Both the position numbers and the translations under genes were made by a program. This document shows, piece by piece, positions 27,138-36,041 of a stretch of DNA of 64,000 bases. How positions within the stretch are numbered: position 1 is the first letter of the stretch; each line of letters starts with the position of its first letter. The stretch is from Aliidiomarina halalkaliphila (lineage in GTDB: Bacteria > Pseudomonadota > Gammaproteobacteria > Enterobacterales > Alteromonadaceae): the NCBI RefSeq assembly GCF_007096385.1, contig NZ_VJWL01000001.1:310001-374000 (forward strand). Reading direction: 5' to 3'. The notes under the pieces are model-generated. The model worked only from the letters and a program-made list of their open reading frames with translations, was not told where the DNA came from and did no database searches.

Positions 27138-28106
27138 ATGGGTTTATTAGTGGAAGGCAAATGGCACGATCAATGGTACGACACCAGTAAAAGTGGTGGT
27201 CGCTTTGAGCGGTCGGAGTCGCAATTTCGGAACTGGATCACCGCCAATGGCGAGCCTGGAGAAACCGGAGTGGGTGGCTTTGAAGCGGAGTCAGGGCGTT
27301 ATCACCTCTATGTGTCTTATGCGTGCCCGTGGGCTCACCGAACGCTTATTTTTCGCAAGCTGAAAGGCTTAGAATCCCATATATCCTATTCAGCGGTGTC
27401 GCCCGAAATGTTGGAAAACGGGTGGGAATTTGGCGAGGGTGAACTAGCGGATCCCTTGTTCGATGCCAACTTTATGCACCAAATTTATACGCGTGCTGAC
27501 GCTAACTATAGTGGTCGCGTCACGGTCCCTGTGCTTTGGGATAAAAAGCGCAACACCATTGTGAGCAACGAGTCGGCAGATATTATACGAATGCTTAATA
27601 GCGCCTTCGATGGCATTACGGGGAATCATTTGGACTTCTACCCGGAGTCCTTACGCAGCGATATCGATGCCATTAATTCAATGGTCTACGATAAGGTGAA
27701 TAATGGGGTATACAAAAGTGGGTTTGCCACCACCCAAGATGCCTATGAAGAGGCGTTCGACGAGCTCTTTGTAGCGCTAGATAGCCTGGAACAACGTTTA
27801 TCCAGCCAACGCTATTTAGTGGGTGAGCAAATCACTGAGGCAGATTGGCGTCTATTTACCACGTTAGTGCGCTTCGATGCGGTTTATGTAGGGCACTTTA
27901 AATGTAATCACAAGCGTATCGTTGATTACCCAAATCTGTGGGGTTACCTACGCGAGCTTTATCAGGTAGCTGGGGTGGTCGAAACGGTGCGTATGGACCA
28001 TATCAAAACCCACTATTATGTGAGCCATGACATGATTAATCCAACCGGTGTGGTACCGAAGGGACCGACCTTGGATTTTATGGCACCGCATAAGCGTGAC
28101 CAATAA
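27138..28106 (+). CDS. yqjG: Glutathionyl-hydroquinone reductase (YqjG/Xi-class GST)
   Basis: Reduces glutathionyl-hydroquinones back to hydroquinones with glutathione, dealing with quinone adducts. The product is 322 aa from ATG 27138, chosen because AAGGAGG precedes it and the protein then starts MGLLVEGKWHDQWYDT like E. coli YqjG. The N-terminal thioredoxin-like domain has the catalytic Cys63 in YACPWAHRTL, the C-P-W signature of the class. The C-terminal helical GST domain contains NNGVYKAGFATTQ-like sequence (NNGVYKSGFATTQDAYEEA) and FDAVYVGHFKCN. The pirin gene follows after 58 bases; in E. coli yqjG is also near a pirin gene (yhaK). Confidence 0.95.
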   Translation: MGLLVEGKWHDQWYDTSKSGGRFERSESQFRNWITANGEPGETGVGGFEAESGRYHLYVSYACPWAHRTLIFRKLKGLESHISYSAVSPEMLENGWEFGEGELADPLFDANFMHQIYTRADANYSGRVTVPVLWDKKRNTIVSNESADIIRMLNSAFDGITGNHLDFYPESLRSDIDAINSMVYDKVNNGVYKSGFATTQDAYEEAFDELFVALDSLEQRLSSQRYLVGEQITEADWRLFTTLVRFDAVYVGHFKCNHKRIVDYPNLWGYLRELYQVAGVVETVRMDHIKTHYYVSHDMINPTGVVPKGPTLDFMAPHKRDQ

Positions 28107-28164
28107 GCCCGATCCCGAATGTGGAAAAGAAAACGCGATCAATTTATGTTTGGAGAGTAAAGTC

Positions 28165-28992
28165 ATGAGTTCAATAGTGAAACATCGTGTTCGTGGTATG
28201 CCAGCACAAGATGGTGCTGGGGTGCGCCTGAGTCGCGTCATTAATCAACCTGCATTTCGGCATAAAGACCCCATTTTGATGTTGGATGAGTTCAAGTCGG
28301 ACGATCCTAATGACTATATTGCCGGGTTTCCGCCGCATCCCCACCGGGGCTTTTGTACGCTGACCTATATGCTAGCCGGCAATATGGCTCATAAAGATTC
28401 CACTGGAAACGAAGGTGAAATTAGTACGGGTGGTCTGCAGTGGATGAAGGCGGCACGAGGTATTATTCATTCGGAAATGCCAAAGCAGAAAAACGGTATG
28501 ATGTGGGGCTTTCAGCTGTGGTTGAATTTACCGGCATCTGAGAAAATGGATGACCCTGAGTATGCGGATATACCTGGGGATAGCGTGCCAGAAGTTGCCT
28601 TTGAAGGTGGCACAGTACGGGTGCTTTCGGGAGACTTTGCGGATCAAACAGGTCCGGTGAAGGCGCCTGGACGAGAATTCTTATATTTGGATTTTCGTAT
28701 TCCACAACACGCTAGTTTTACCCTCCCACAGCAAGGTCAAGAGACGCGCCTGTTGTATGTCTATCAAGGGGCGATTACTATTGATGGCATCACTGCTCAG
28801 GCAGGTGAACTGATGGAGCTTGACGCACAAGCGGAAGTTCCAGTGTCGATTGCAAGTGAGGGACACTTTTTGCTGATGGCGGCGAAGCCAATAGGTGAGC
28901 CCATTGCGCAATATGGTCCATTTGTGATGAATACGGAAGCTGAGTTACGCCAAGCTTTTATGGATTATCAAAATGGCACCCTCACGCACTAA
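28165..28992 (+). CDS. Pirin family bicupin protein
   Basis: Pirins are iron-binding bicupins; some bacterial members (YhhW, YhaK) act as quercetin dioxygenases or redox sensors. The 275-aa product from ATG 28165 (GGAGAG upstream) carries all four N-cupin metal ligands: His58 and His60 in PPHPHRGF, His102 and Glu104 in IIHSEMP. The second cupin spans about residues 165-260. Closest in character to the full-length pirins such as YhhW rather than truncated forms. The neighbour yqjG suggests a role in quinone or aromatic redox stress, but the substrate is not known. Confidence 0.9.
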   Translation: MSSIVKHRVRGMPAQDGAGVRLSRVINQPAFRHKDPILMLDEFKSDDPNDYIAGFPPHPHRGFCTLTYMLAGNMAHKDSTGNEGEISTGGLQWMKAARGIIHSEMPKQKNGMMWGFQLWLNLPASEKMDDPEYADIPGDSVPEVAFEGGTVRVLSGDFADQTGPVKAPGREFLYLDFRIPQHASFTLPQQGQETRLLYVYQGAITIDGITAQAGELMELDAQAEVPVSIASEGHFLLMAAKPIGEPIAQYGPFVMNTEAELRQAFMDYQNGTLTH

Positions 28993-29010
28993 CGATCAGA
29001 AAGTTTGCTG

Positions 29011-29038
29011 ACGCCGCACTTGATGCGGCGTTTTTTTT
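29011..29038 (+). terminator. Rho-independent terminator after the pirin gene
   Basis: ACGCCGCA (29011-29018) and TGCGGCGT (29024-29031) form an 8-bp stem with a CTTGA loop, followed by a run of T's to 29038. It separates the yqjG-pirin pair from xerD, which begins 22 bases later. Confidence 0.92.
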
Positions 29039-29059
29039 GAGCCTTTGGGTTGGAGCGCG

Positions 29060-29947
29060 ATGGTGAATACGAAGCATCTTGAAGGGTTTCTCGACCGGTT
29101 ATGGTTGCAGCAGGGGGTAAGCCAACACACCCTAAGTGCCTATCGCAGCGATCTTAGCCATTTCGCGCGCTGGCTAGAACCTCGTGCCATTCCCCTTGAA
29201 AAGGCCGCTGTGAGCGATATAGAGGCCTATTTGAGCGCGCTCCATGATCAAGGGCGGAATCCACGTACGTTAGCGCGGTTTTTAAGTGCAGCTCGCAAAT
29301 TTTATGGTTGGTTACTGCACGAGCATTTGCGTAAGGATGATCCAACGAACCATGTTCGTACGCCTAAACAACCGCGTTCATTACCCAAGACGCTGAGTGA
29401 AGAAGCTGTCAGTGCATTATTAAGTGCACCGGATGCGGAGTCGGCGCTCGGGCTGCGTGATAGAGCCATGCTGGAAGTGCTCTACGCCTCCGGATTACGT
29501 ATTAGTGAGTTAGTGCAATTACAAATGAATCAATTAAGCTTGCGGCAGGGATTGGTGCGGGTGATTGGTAAGGGGGACAAAGAACGCTTAGTGCCCTTGG
29601 GTGAAGAAGCGTTGCATGCCCTTGAGCGTTATCTTCGTCACGGTCGTCCAGAATTACTTGGCAAGCCGGTGGATGTTGTGTTTTTATCGACCCGTGGCAA
29701 GCAAATGACGCGACAAACGTTCTGGCATCGAATCCGTTTACATAGTCGTAGTGCGGGTTTACCCGATGATGTTTCACCGCATAGATTGCGCCATGCATTT
29801 GCCACACACCTGTTAAACCATGGGGCTGATCTACGGGCGTTGCAAATGTTGTTAGGCCATGCGGATATTTCTACCACCCAAATCTATACGCAAGTGGCAA
29901 AAGCGCGCCTTAAACAACTACACGCAGCCCATCACCCCCGGGGTTAG
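29060..29947 (+). CDS. xerD: Tyrosine recombinase XerD
   Basis: Acts with XerC at dif to resolve chromosome dimers at the division septum. The product is 295 aa from ATG 29060 with GGAG upstream. The N-terminal SAM-like core-binding domain covers about residues 1-105. All catalytic residues are present in the C-terminal domain: Arg147, Lys171, His241, Arg244, His267 and the nucleophile Tyr276 (GHADISTTQIYTQV). It matches XerD better than XerC: compare FLDRLWLQQGVSQHTLSAYRSDL and MTRQTFWHRI. No integrase-type mobile context is present. recJ follows directly, without the usual dsbC. Confidence 0.95.
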   Translation: MVNTKHLEGFLDRLWLQQGVSQHTLSAYRSDLSHFARWLEPRAIPLEKAAVSDIEAYLSALHDQGRNPRTLARFLSAARKFYGWLLHEHLRKDDPTNHVRTPKQPRSLPKTLSEEAVSALLSAPDAESALGLRDRAMLEVLYASGLRISELVQLQMNQLSLRQGLVRVIGKGDKERLVPLGEEALHALERYLRHGRPELLGKPVDVVFLSTRGKQMTRQTFWHRIRLHSRSAGLPDDVSPHRLRHAFATHLLNHGADLRALQMLLGHADISTTQIYTQVAKARLKQLHAAHHPRG

Positions 29948-29977
29948 TCGCACACATTGGAAATTTAGATACTTATT

Positions 29978-31696
29978 ATGACGAAAATTGAAGTCCGTCG
30001 TCGCAGCCCCAAAGGGGCTATTCTAGCGCATCCTGAATTACCGCCCTTATTACGCCACATATATGCGTGCCGCGGAGTCAACTCCGTGGACGAATTATCG
30101 CTCAGCGCCACCGGGTTATTACATTTTAATCAACTCACCGACTGTGGTTTAGCGGCGGAACGCGTAGCTCAAGCGATACAACAGCAACAATCAATTTGTA
30201 TCTGTGGCGACTTTGATGCGGACGGAGCGACCAGTGTTGCCTTGCTGATGCAAGGACTCAGTGCCATGGGTGCGAACAAGCTATTTTATCTGGTGCCGAA
30301 CCGTTTTACCGATGGCTACGGCCTCTCCCCAAGTTTGGTGGATTGTGCACATCGTGACGGGGCCCAACTCATTATTACCGTGGACAACGGGGTTAGCAGC
30401 CACGTAGGTGTGGAGCGCGCTAATCAACTCGGAATGGATGTCATCATCACAGACCATCATTTACCTAGCGAAGCATTACCGAAAGCCTATGCAATAGTGA
30501 ACCCAAATCGGCGTGATTGCAGCTTCCCGAGTAAGAATCTGGCTGGGGTTGGGGTGGCGTTCTATTTGCTGTTAGCGCTACGGGCTTGGTTTCGTAATGA
30601 ACAACCGAACCATATTGCCGCTCAGGTTAATGTGGCGAACTATTTAGATTATGTCGCGGTAGGAACCGTCGCTGACGTGGTACCCCTGGACTATAACAAT
30701 CGTATTCTTGTGCAGCAGGGATTAGCCCGAATTCGTCAGCGTCGCTGTGCGCCAGGAATTTTGGCCTTGATCGAAGTTGCCGGGCGGAGCCCTGACAATT
30801 TACAAGCTACTGACCTCGGCTTTACGGTGGGGCCACGCATTAACGCCGCAGGCCGCCTTGATGATATCCAAATGGGCATCACCTGTTTACTCGCAAAGGA
30901 CACGCAGCATGCGCGCATGTTGGCGCTGCAACTCGATGAACTGAATCGACAGCGCCGAACTATCGAGCAGGATATGCAGCACGATGCGGAACGGCTGCTA
31001 GCGAACGTGGCGCTGACGGAACAATCGTTACCGACCGTATTGGCGATTCAGAACGCCGATTGGCATCAGGGGGTCATTGGTATTCTGGCAGGCCGGTTAA
31101 AAGAGCGTTTGCATCGACCGGTGATGGCTTTTGCCCCTGACGATGAAGGCCGGTTAAAAGGGTCCTGTCGTTCGGTGCCGGGAATCCATATCCGTGATTT
31201 ACTGGAGCAGGTCTCGGCACAAAGCCCTGGCTGTATTGAGCGCTTTGGCGGTCATGCCATGGCAGCGGGTCTCACGGTGCCCGCCGCGGCCTGGGATAGG
31301 TTTTATCAGACCGTCCAAGAGGTTGCCGCGCGCTGGATCAATGCAGAGGCATTAGAGCAAGTCATCTGGAGCGACGGCGAGTTGGCGGCACAGGAACTGA
31401 GTGTGGATACTGTAGAAACCATTCAACAAGCAGGACCTTTTGGGCAGGGCTTCCCGCTGCCTTTGTTTGATGGTGAGTTTCGAGTAGTACAAGCGCGCTG
31501 GCTCAAAGATGTACACTTAAAATTAGTGGTGCAGCCGCTTGATTCGGATCAGATATTTGATGCCATTGCTTTCCACGCAAAACGTGCACCTTGGGAGTGG
31601 TCTGGTGAAACACAGGTGCGATTAGCGTATCAACTCGCGATCAATGAATTTCGTGGACAGCGTAATGTGCAGTTAATGATTCAAGCAGTGCTTTGA
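29978..31696 (+). CDS. recJ: Single-stranded-DNA-specific 5'-3' exonuclease RecJ
   Basis: Degrades single-stranded DNA 5' to 3' in RecFOR recombination, base excision and mismatch repair. The 572-aa protein has the DHH phosphoesterase motifs: CGDFDADGATS (Asp78-Asp82), VDNGVS, and the DHH triplet at 159-161 in ITDHHLPSE. The DHHA1 domain follows with GGHAMAAG near residue 425, then the OB-fold C-terminus. recO and mutS, partners in the same pathways, are also in the window. The gene is 30 bases after xerD and 132 before prfB. Confidence 0.97.
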   Translation: MTKIEVRRRSPKGAILAHPELPPLLRHIYACRGVNSVDELSLSATGLLHFNQLTDCGLAAERVAQAIQQQQSICICGDFDADGATSVALLMQGLSAMGANKLFYLVPNRFTDGYGLSPSLVDCAHRDGAQLIITVDNGVSSHVGVERANQLGMDVIITDHHLPSEALPKAYAIVNPNRRDCSFPSKNLAGVGVAFYLLLALRAWFRNEQPNHIAAQVNVANYLDYVAVGTVADVVPLDYNNRILVQQGLARIRQRRCAPGILALIEVAGRSPDNLQATDLGFTVGPRINAAGRLDDIQMGITCLLAKDTQHARMLALQLDELNRQRRTIEQDMQHDAERLLANVALTEQSLPTVLAIQNADWHQGVIGILAGRLKERLHRPVMAFAPDDEGRLKGSCRSVPGIHIRDLLEQVSAQSPGCIERFGGHAMAAGLTVPAAAWDRFYQTVQEVAARWINAEALEQVIWSDGELAAQELSVDTVETIQQAGPFGQGFPLPLFDGEFRVVQARWLKDVHLKLVVQPLDSDQIFDAIAFHAKRAPWEWSGETQVRLAYQLAINEFRGQRNVQLMIQAVL

Positions 31697-31715
31697 ATTT
31701 CCTATCAGTACTCTG

Positions 31716-31742
31716 TTGTTTAGACTGAATTTCCGCTAAAAT
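31716..31742 (+). promoter_or_regulatory. prfB promoter candidate
   Basis: TTGTTT (31716-31721), a 15-base spacer and TAAAAT (31737-31742). The -10 box is good, but the spacing is short, so the exact -35 is uncertain. It is placed 86 bases before the prfB start in the only sizeable gap of the recJ-prfB-lysS run. Confidence 0.4.
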
Positions 31743-31828
31743 ACGCGCCCATTTTGAATACTTTTATTCTTGTGTGGCTCGTGCGAACGGAAAAGGCCCA
31801 TAAGAATTCAGGACGTAGGACTTATAGC

Positions 31829-32927
31829 ATGCTGGAAAGCAACGCAGTTGCCTATCAAATCGATGACCTTAAGCAGCGCATGGCGCAGCTTAGGGGGTAT
31901 CTTTGACTTAGAGACGAAAACGGAACGTCTCGAAGAAGTCGAGCGCGAGCTCGAGAACCCCGCGGTTTGGAACGACCCAGAAAAAGCCCAGGCATTAGGT
32001 AAAGAGCGCTCGGCCTTGGAAGACGTTGTGCACACCTTCCGTGACCTTGCGCAAGGGCTTGATGACGCCCAAGGCTTTCTTGATATGGCGGTCGAAGAGC
32101 AGGATGAAGAGATCCTCGCTGAAGCCGAGAAAGAACTTGAGCAATGGCAACGTGCTTTAGAGAAATTAGAATTTCGCCGAATGTTCTCTGGCCCGAACGA
32201 TGCCAATGATTGTTACGTGGATTTACAGTCGGGTTCTGGTGGTACAGAAGCGCAAGATTGGTGCTCCATGCTCCTTCGCATGTATTTACGATGGGGCGAA
32301 GCCCATGGTATGAAAGCAGAAATTACGGAATTATCGGAAGGTGAAGTGGCCGGCATTAAATCGGCAACCATTCGCTTCCAGGGCGATTATGCCTTTGGTT
32401 GGTTACGAACCGAAACGGGTGTTCATCGTTTGGTACGCAAGTCACCTTTTGATTCGGGTAATCGCCGTCATACGTCGTTTGCGTCGGCTTTTGTATATCC
32501 CGAAATCGACGACGATATCGAGATTGAAATCAACCCAGCGGACTTACGTATCGATACCTACCGCGCGTCTGGGGCAGGTGGTCAGCACGTAAACCGAACC
32601 GATTCTGCCGTTCGGATTACTCACGAACCTTCTGGAATTGTGGTGCAATGTCAAAGTGACCGTTCGCAACATAAGAACAAAGACTTTGCCATGAAGCAAT
32701 TGCGGGCCAAGTTATACGAAATGGAAATTCAGAAACAAAATGAAGCCAAGCAGGCGCTAGAAGATACCAAATCGGATATCGGCTGGGGCAGTCAGATTCG
32801 CTCCTATGTGTTAGATGATTCACGAATTAAAGATTTGCGTACTGGCGTAGAAACGCGCAACACGCAAGCGGTGCTAGATGGCGATTTAGATCGCTTTATT
32901 GAAGCTAGCCTGAAGTCTGGACTGTAA
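31829..32927 (+). CDS. prfB: Peptide chain release factor 2, with programmed +1 frameshift
   Basis: Recognises UGA and UAA stop codons and hydrolyses peptidyl-tRNA. The coding sequence is join(31829..31903, 31905..32927): the first 25 codons from ATG 31829 end with CTT followed by an in-frame TGA (31904-31906); skipping T31904 continues the frame with GAC. The full protein is 365 aa, identical in length to E. coli RF2. The stop-recognition tripeptide SPF is at 205-207 and the catalytic GGQ at 250-252. The shift site with its AGGGGG stimulator is annotated separately. It is followed by lysS after 30 bases, as in E. coli. Confidence 0.98.
31892..31906 (+). promoter_or_regulatory. prfB autoregulatory +1 frameshift site
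   Basis: AGGGGG (31892-31897), TAT, then CTT TGA. The internal Shine-Dalgarno-like AGGGGG pairs with 16S rRNA three bases before the slippery CTT-T, pushing the ribosome into the +1 frame when RF2 is scarce and UGA is decoded slowly. The arrangement matches the classic E. coli site base for base through the stop codon. Confidence 0.97.
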
Positions 32928-32957
32928 TGACAGACAGACGGAACAAGAGGATTTAAA

Positions 32958-34472
32958 ATGACCGACAAGCAGCAACCAGAAACTCAAGACGTTAATCAAC
33001 AGATTCGAGAGCGCAAACAGAAGCTATCGGCGCTACGGGAGCAGGGGATTGCATTCCCAAATGATTTTCGTCGCGAGCATATGGCCGCGGATCTGCATGC
33101 AGAATTTGATGACGTGGAAGGCGATGCCCTTGAAAGTCAGGGTGTTCGGGTGAGCATTGCTGGGCGCATGATGCTACGTCGCATCATGGGTAAAGCGAGT
33201 TTCGCGACCTTGCAAGATATGAGCGGTCAGATTCAAGTGTATGTTGCCCGAGATAATCTCGCTGAAGGTGTTTACAACGATGGTTTTAAAAAATGGGATC
33301 TGGGCGATATCGTAGGCGCGACAGGTACCCTATTTAAAACCCGTACCGGCGAGCTTACTGTGCAGGTCGATGACATTCGCTTGTTAACCAAAGCATTACG
33401 CCCATTACCGGATAAATTTCACGGCTTAGCAGATCAGGAAACCCGCTACCGTCAACGCTATCTCGATCTCATTGTGAATGAACAGAGTCGCAATACCTTT
33501 GTGATGCGTTCAAAGGCGGTGGACTATATTCGCCGCTTTTTAGCCGAGCGGGCGTTTCTTGAAGTAGAAACACCGATGATGCAGACCATTCCAGGGGGCG
33601 CGTCTGCTCGTCCATTTGTGACCCATCACAATGCGCTAGATATGGATTTATACCTACGTATCGCTCCAGAACTTTATTTAAAGCGATTGGTGGTCGGCGG
33701 TTTTGAGAAAGTATTTGAAATTAATCGTAACTTCAGGAATGAAGGTTTATCAACGCGACACAACCCCGAATTCACCATGCTTGAGTTCTATTGGGGTTAT
33801 GCGGATTATCAAGACCTGATGGACTTGACCGAAACCATGGTACGCGGGCTGTGTACGGAACTGTTGGGCACCACCAGCGTAAACTACCAAGGCGATACCT
33901 TTGAGTTTGGTCAGCCCTTTGTTCGCATGACGGTTGTCGAGGCAATTTTACATCACAATCCAGATGTCACACCGGAACAACTTCAGGACCGCGAAACGGC
34001 GGCGGCGTTGGCGAGTTCACTTGGAATCCAAGTGCATAAAAGTTGGGGCCTAGGCAAGATTCAAATTGAAATATTCGAGGCCACTGCTGAGCATAAGTTG
34101 ATGCAGCCGACCTTTATTACCGCTTACCCAGCGGAAGTATCGCCGTTAGCACGCCGCAATGATGACGACCCATTTGTCACTGACCGCTTTGAGTTTTTTG
34201 TTGGCGGGCGTGAAATCGCCAATGGTTTCTCGGAACTGAACGATGCGGAAGACCAAGCCGAGCGCTTTCGAGAGCAAGTGGAACAGAAAGAAGCCGGAGA
34301 TGCGGAAGCTATGTTCTACGATGCTGATTATGTGACCGCATTGGAATATGGCATGCCACCGACAGCCGGTGAGGGTATTGGTATTGATCGCTTGGTGATG
34401 TTGCTAACGGATTCAGCGTCTATTCGAGATGTGTTGTTATTCCCGCATATGCGCCCGCAAAAGCAGGATTAA
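32958..34472 (+). CDS. lysS: Lysyl-tRNA synthetase, class II
   Basis: Charges tRNA-Lys. The 504-aa enzyme has an N-terminal helix ([24 protein letters not shown]), an OB-fold anticodon-binding domain (about 65-150), and the class II catalytic core. Motif 2 is [21 protein letters not shown] and motif 3 [24 protein letters not shown] near the C-terminus. An AGAGGA ribosome-binding site precedes ATG 32958. The prfB-lysS order is conserved in many gammaproteobacteria, and the two are probably cotranscribed. It converges on the EAL gene with only ten bases between stops. Confidence 0.98.
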   Translation: MTDKQQPETQDVNQQIRERKQKLSALREQGIAFPNDFRREHMAADLHAEFDDVEGDALESQGVRVSIAGRMMLRRIMGKASFATLQDMSGQIQVYVARDNLAEGVYNDGFKKWDLGDIVGATGTLFKTRTGELTVQVDDIRLLTKALRPLPDKFHGLADQETRYRQRYLDLIVNEQSRNTFVMRSKAVDYIRRFLAERAFLEVETPMMQTIPGGASARPFVTHHNALDMDLYLRIAPELYLKRLVVGGFEKVFEINRNFRNEGLSTRHNPEFTMLEFYWGYADYQDLMDLTETMVRGLCTELLGTTSVNYQGDTFEFGQPFVRMTVVEAILHHNPDVTPEQLQDRETAAALASSLGIQVHKSWGLGKIQIEIFEATAEHKLMQPTFITAYPAEVSPLARRNDDDPFVTDRFEFFVGGREIANGFSELNDAEDQAERFREQVEQKEAGDAEAMFYDADYVTALEYGMPPTAGEGIGIDRLVMLLTDSASIRDVLLFPHMRPQKQD

Positions 34473-34482
34473 CGGCAACGAA

Positions 34483-35313
34483 TTATTTGTGAGCTTGTGC
34501 TGAGAGTGGATGGTTCTGCTCCAGCCAAGCTTCAAGCGCCGATGCGGACATAGGATGTGCAATATAAAATCCCTGTGCCATATCAAAACCGAGCTTTTCA
34601 ACGAAGCTCATAATCTCTTCTGTTTCGACCCCTTCTGCGGTGGCAAGAACGCCACTCTGACTTGCCAATTTTAGTGCGGCCTTGGCCAAAAATTCGGCTT
34701 CTTTCGATATTTTCAGGGCGTTAATCACGGAAATATCAATTTTAATTTCACTTAAATTGAGTTTGTCGAGCATGAGCGCATTGGATTCGCCGGTGCCAAA
34801 ATCATCAAGGGCAATCTGAAACCCGGCATCTTGATAGTGTTTCAAACTATTCGCGAATATTTCCATGTTTTGGTATATCTCAAGTTCTGGGAACTCTAAG
34901 ATAATTTGACTGGGGGCGATGTCGTAGGCGTTACACCGCTCCAGTAGTAATTGCAGAAAGCTACTATGAGTGAACGATACCGGGCTGATATTGACGGATA
35001 GGGTTAACTGCGGCATACGTTTCGCAATGCGGGCAAACACCGGTAAACCGGCGTTTAGTATTTCTCGGGTAAGGGTGTCGATGAGCTCACGTTTCTCCGC
35101 AAGTCGGATAAATTGCGCGGGTGAAATATAACCGAGCTCTTCATGATTCCAGCGCGCGTAAATCTCAAATCCGGTGAGGCGACCCGAGGGCACAAGAACG
35201 CGAGGCTGAAACGCGACCTCGAAGCCATGCTCATCGACCACTTTACGTAAGTGCTCGGCATTCAAGGGCATATTAAAAATGCCTTTCGACTTTGCCGCCA
35301 TCTCTTTCGCCAT
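34483..35313 (-). CDS. Stand-alone EAL-domain protein with E-I-Y signature
   Basis: EAL domains hydrolyse cyclic di-GMP to pGpG. The 276-aa protein is a lone EAL domain without GGDEF, PAS or membrane segments. The signature is altered to E50-I51-Y52 (GFEIYARWNH), keeping the metal-binding Glu. Other catalytic positions look present: Asn in LSVNISP, Glu in ILEFPE, the DDFGTGES pair of Asp, Lys in EIKIDIS, Glu in AEGVET and Gln in AQGFYIAHPM. So it may be active or a c-di-GMP receptor. ATG 35313 is the first start; M5 or M15 are alternatives. Confidence 0.85.
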   Translation of the reverse strand: MAKEMAAKSKGIFNMPLNAEHLRKVVDEHGFEVAFQPRVLVPSGRLTGFEIYARWNHEELGYISPAQFIRLAEKRELIDTLTREILNAGLPVFARIAKRMPQLTLSVNISPVSFTHSSFLQLLLERCNAYDIAPSQIILEFPELEIYQNMEIFANSLKHYQDAGFQIALDDFGTGESNALMLDKLNLSEIKIDISVINALKISKEAEFLAKAALKLASQSGVLATAEGVETEEIMSFVEKLGFDMAQGFYIAHPMSASALEAWLEQNHPLSAQAHK

Positions 35314-35502
35314 ATTTCGGGTTGTCCTTATGGGTTCCTGCGGGCTCGTCCATCTGCGCCTTGAGGGGTGTAAATAATTTCACTGGTGATATTTTGGTCG
35401 ATGAACGCGGTTTACGCAATATCCTAAAGGCTTGAATAGGCGACCTCAAACTCGCTAATTCGATATTTTTAAGCGGATCAGAGACTTTTTCTTCTAAATA
35501 TA

Positions 35503-35533
35503 AAAAAAGGAGCGCTTGTTGCGCTCCTTTTTT
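35503..35533. terminator. Bidirectional terminator after slyD
   Basis: A-rich stem AAAAAAGGAGCGC (35503-35515) with GCGCTCCTTTTTT (35521-35533) and a TTGTT loop. On the minus strand it ends the ygfZ-slyD transcript with a U-run. It isolates the EAL gene, which must have its own promoter in 35314-35502, although I cannot point to one. Confidence 0.9.
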
Positions 35534-35555
35534 GATGATCAATAAGCCTTCAGCT

Positions 35556-36041
35556 TTAGTGATCAACGCCACCTGGACCATGAACGTGGCCATGGGCAAG
35601 CTCTTCTTCCGTTGCATCGCGAACTTCCACGACACTTACGTCAAACGTTAAATCAACGCCTGCAAGCGGGTGATTTCCGTCGACAGTGACTGTTTCATCA
35701 CTTACTTCAACCACCATGACTGATTGCTCACCATTGTCAGTAGTTGCACGGAATTGCATTCCTGGATTCACTTCTTGCTCACCAAAAAGATTCCGAGGAA
35801 CAGTTTGGATCAATCCGTCATGACGCTCACCGTATGCATCTGCAGCAGGAATTTCTGCGCTCAGCTCATCGCCAGCGGCTTTTCCAGTGAGTGCATTCTC
35901 TAATCCCGGGATCAGCATGCCACGACCAAAAATGAAGGCCAGTGGACGCTCTTCCGACGATTGGTCTAGGGTGACGCCATCACTGTTTTTTACCACATAA
36001 TGGATGGTGACTGCTTTATCTTGACTAATGGTTTGACTCAT
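35556..36041 (-). CDS. slyD: FKBP-type peptidyl-prolyl cis-trans isomerase, SlyD-like
   Basis: A proline isomerase and chaperone. The 161-aa protein has the split FKBP domain (VTIHYVVKNSDGVTLDQSSEERPLAFIFGRGMLIPGLENALTG) and the inserted IF chaperone flap (about 70-125). It ends in a short His-containing tail (HGHVHGPGGVDH), a reduced version of the metal-binding tail of E. coli SlyD, so a nickel-handling role is possible but weaker. It overlaps the ygfZ 3' end by 17 bases and is the last gene of that unit. Confidence 0.9.
   Translation of the reverse strand: MSQTISQDKAVTIHYVVKNSDGVTLDQSSEERPLAFIFGRGMLIPGLENALTGKAAGDELSAEIPAADAYGERHDGLIQTVPRNLFGEQEVNPGMQFRATTDNGEQSVMVVEVSDETVTVDGNHPLAGVDLTFDVSVVEVRDATEEELAHGHVHGPGGVDH

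Noticed and set aside
31770-31904. Continuous prfB reading frame starting upstream at 31770
   Set aside because: It is only the +1 frame open by chance before the shift site. The conserved N-terminus is in the zero frame from 31829 and joins at the frameshift.
35273-35635. 120-codon minus-strand frame between the EAL gene and slyD
   Set aside because: It runs through the strong terminator at 35503-35533 and into both neighbours, and has no family resemblance.
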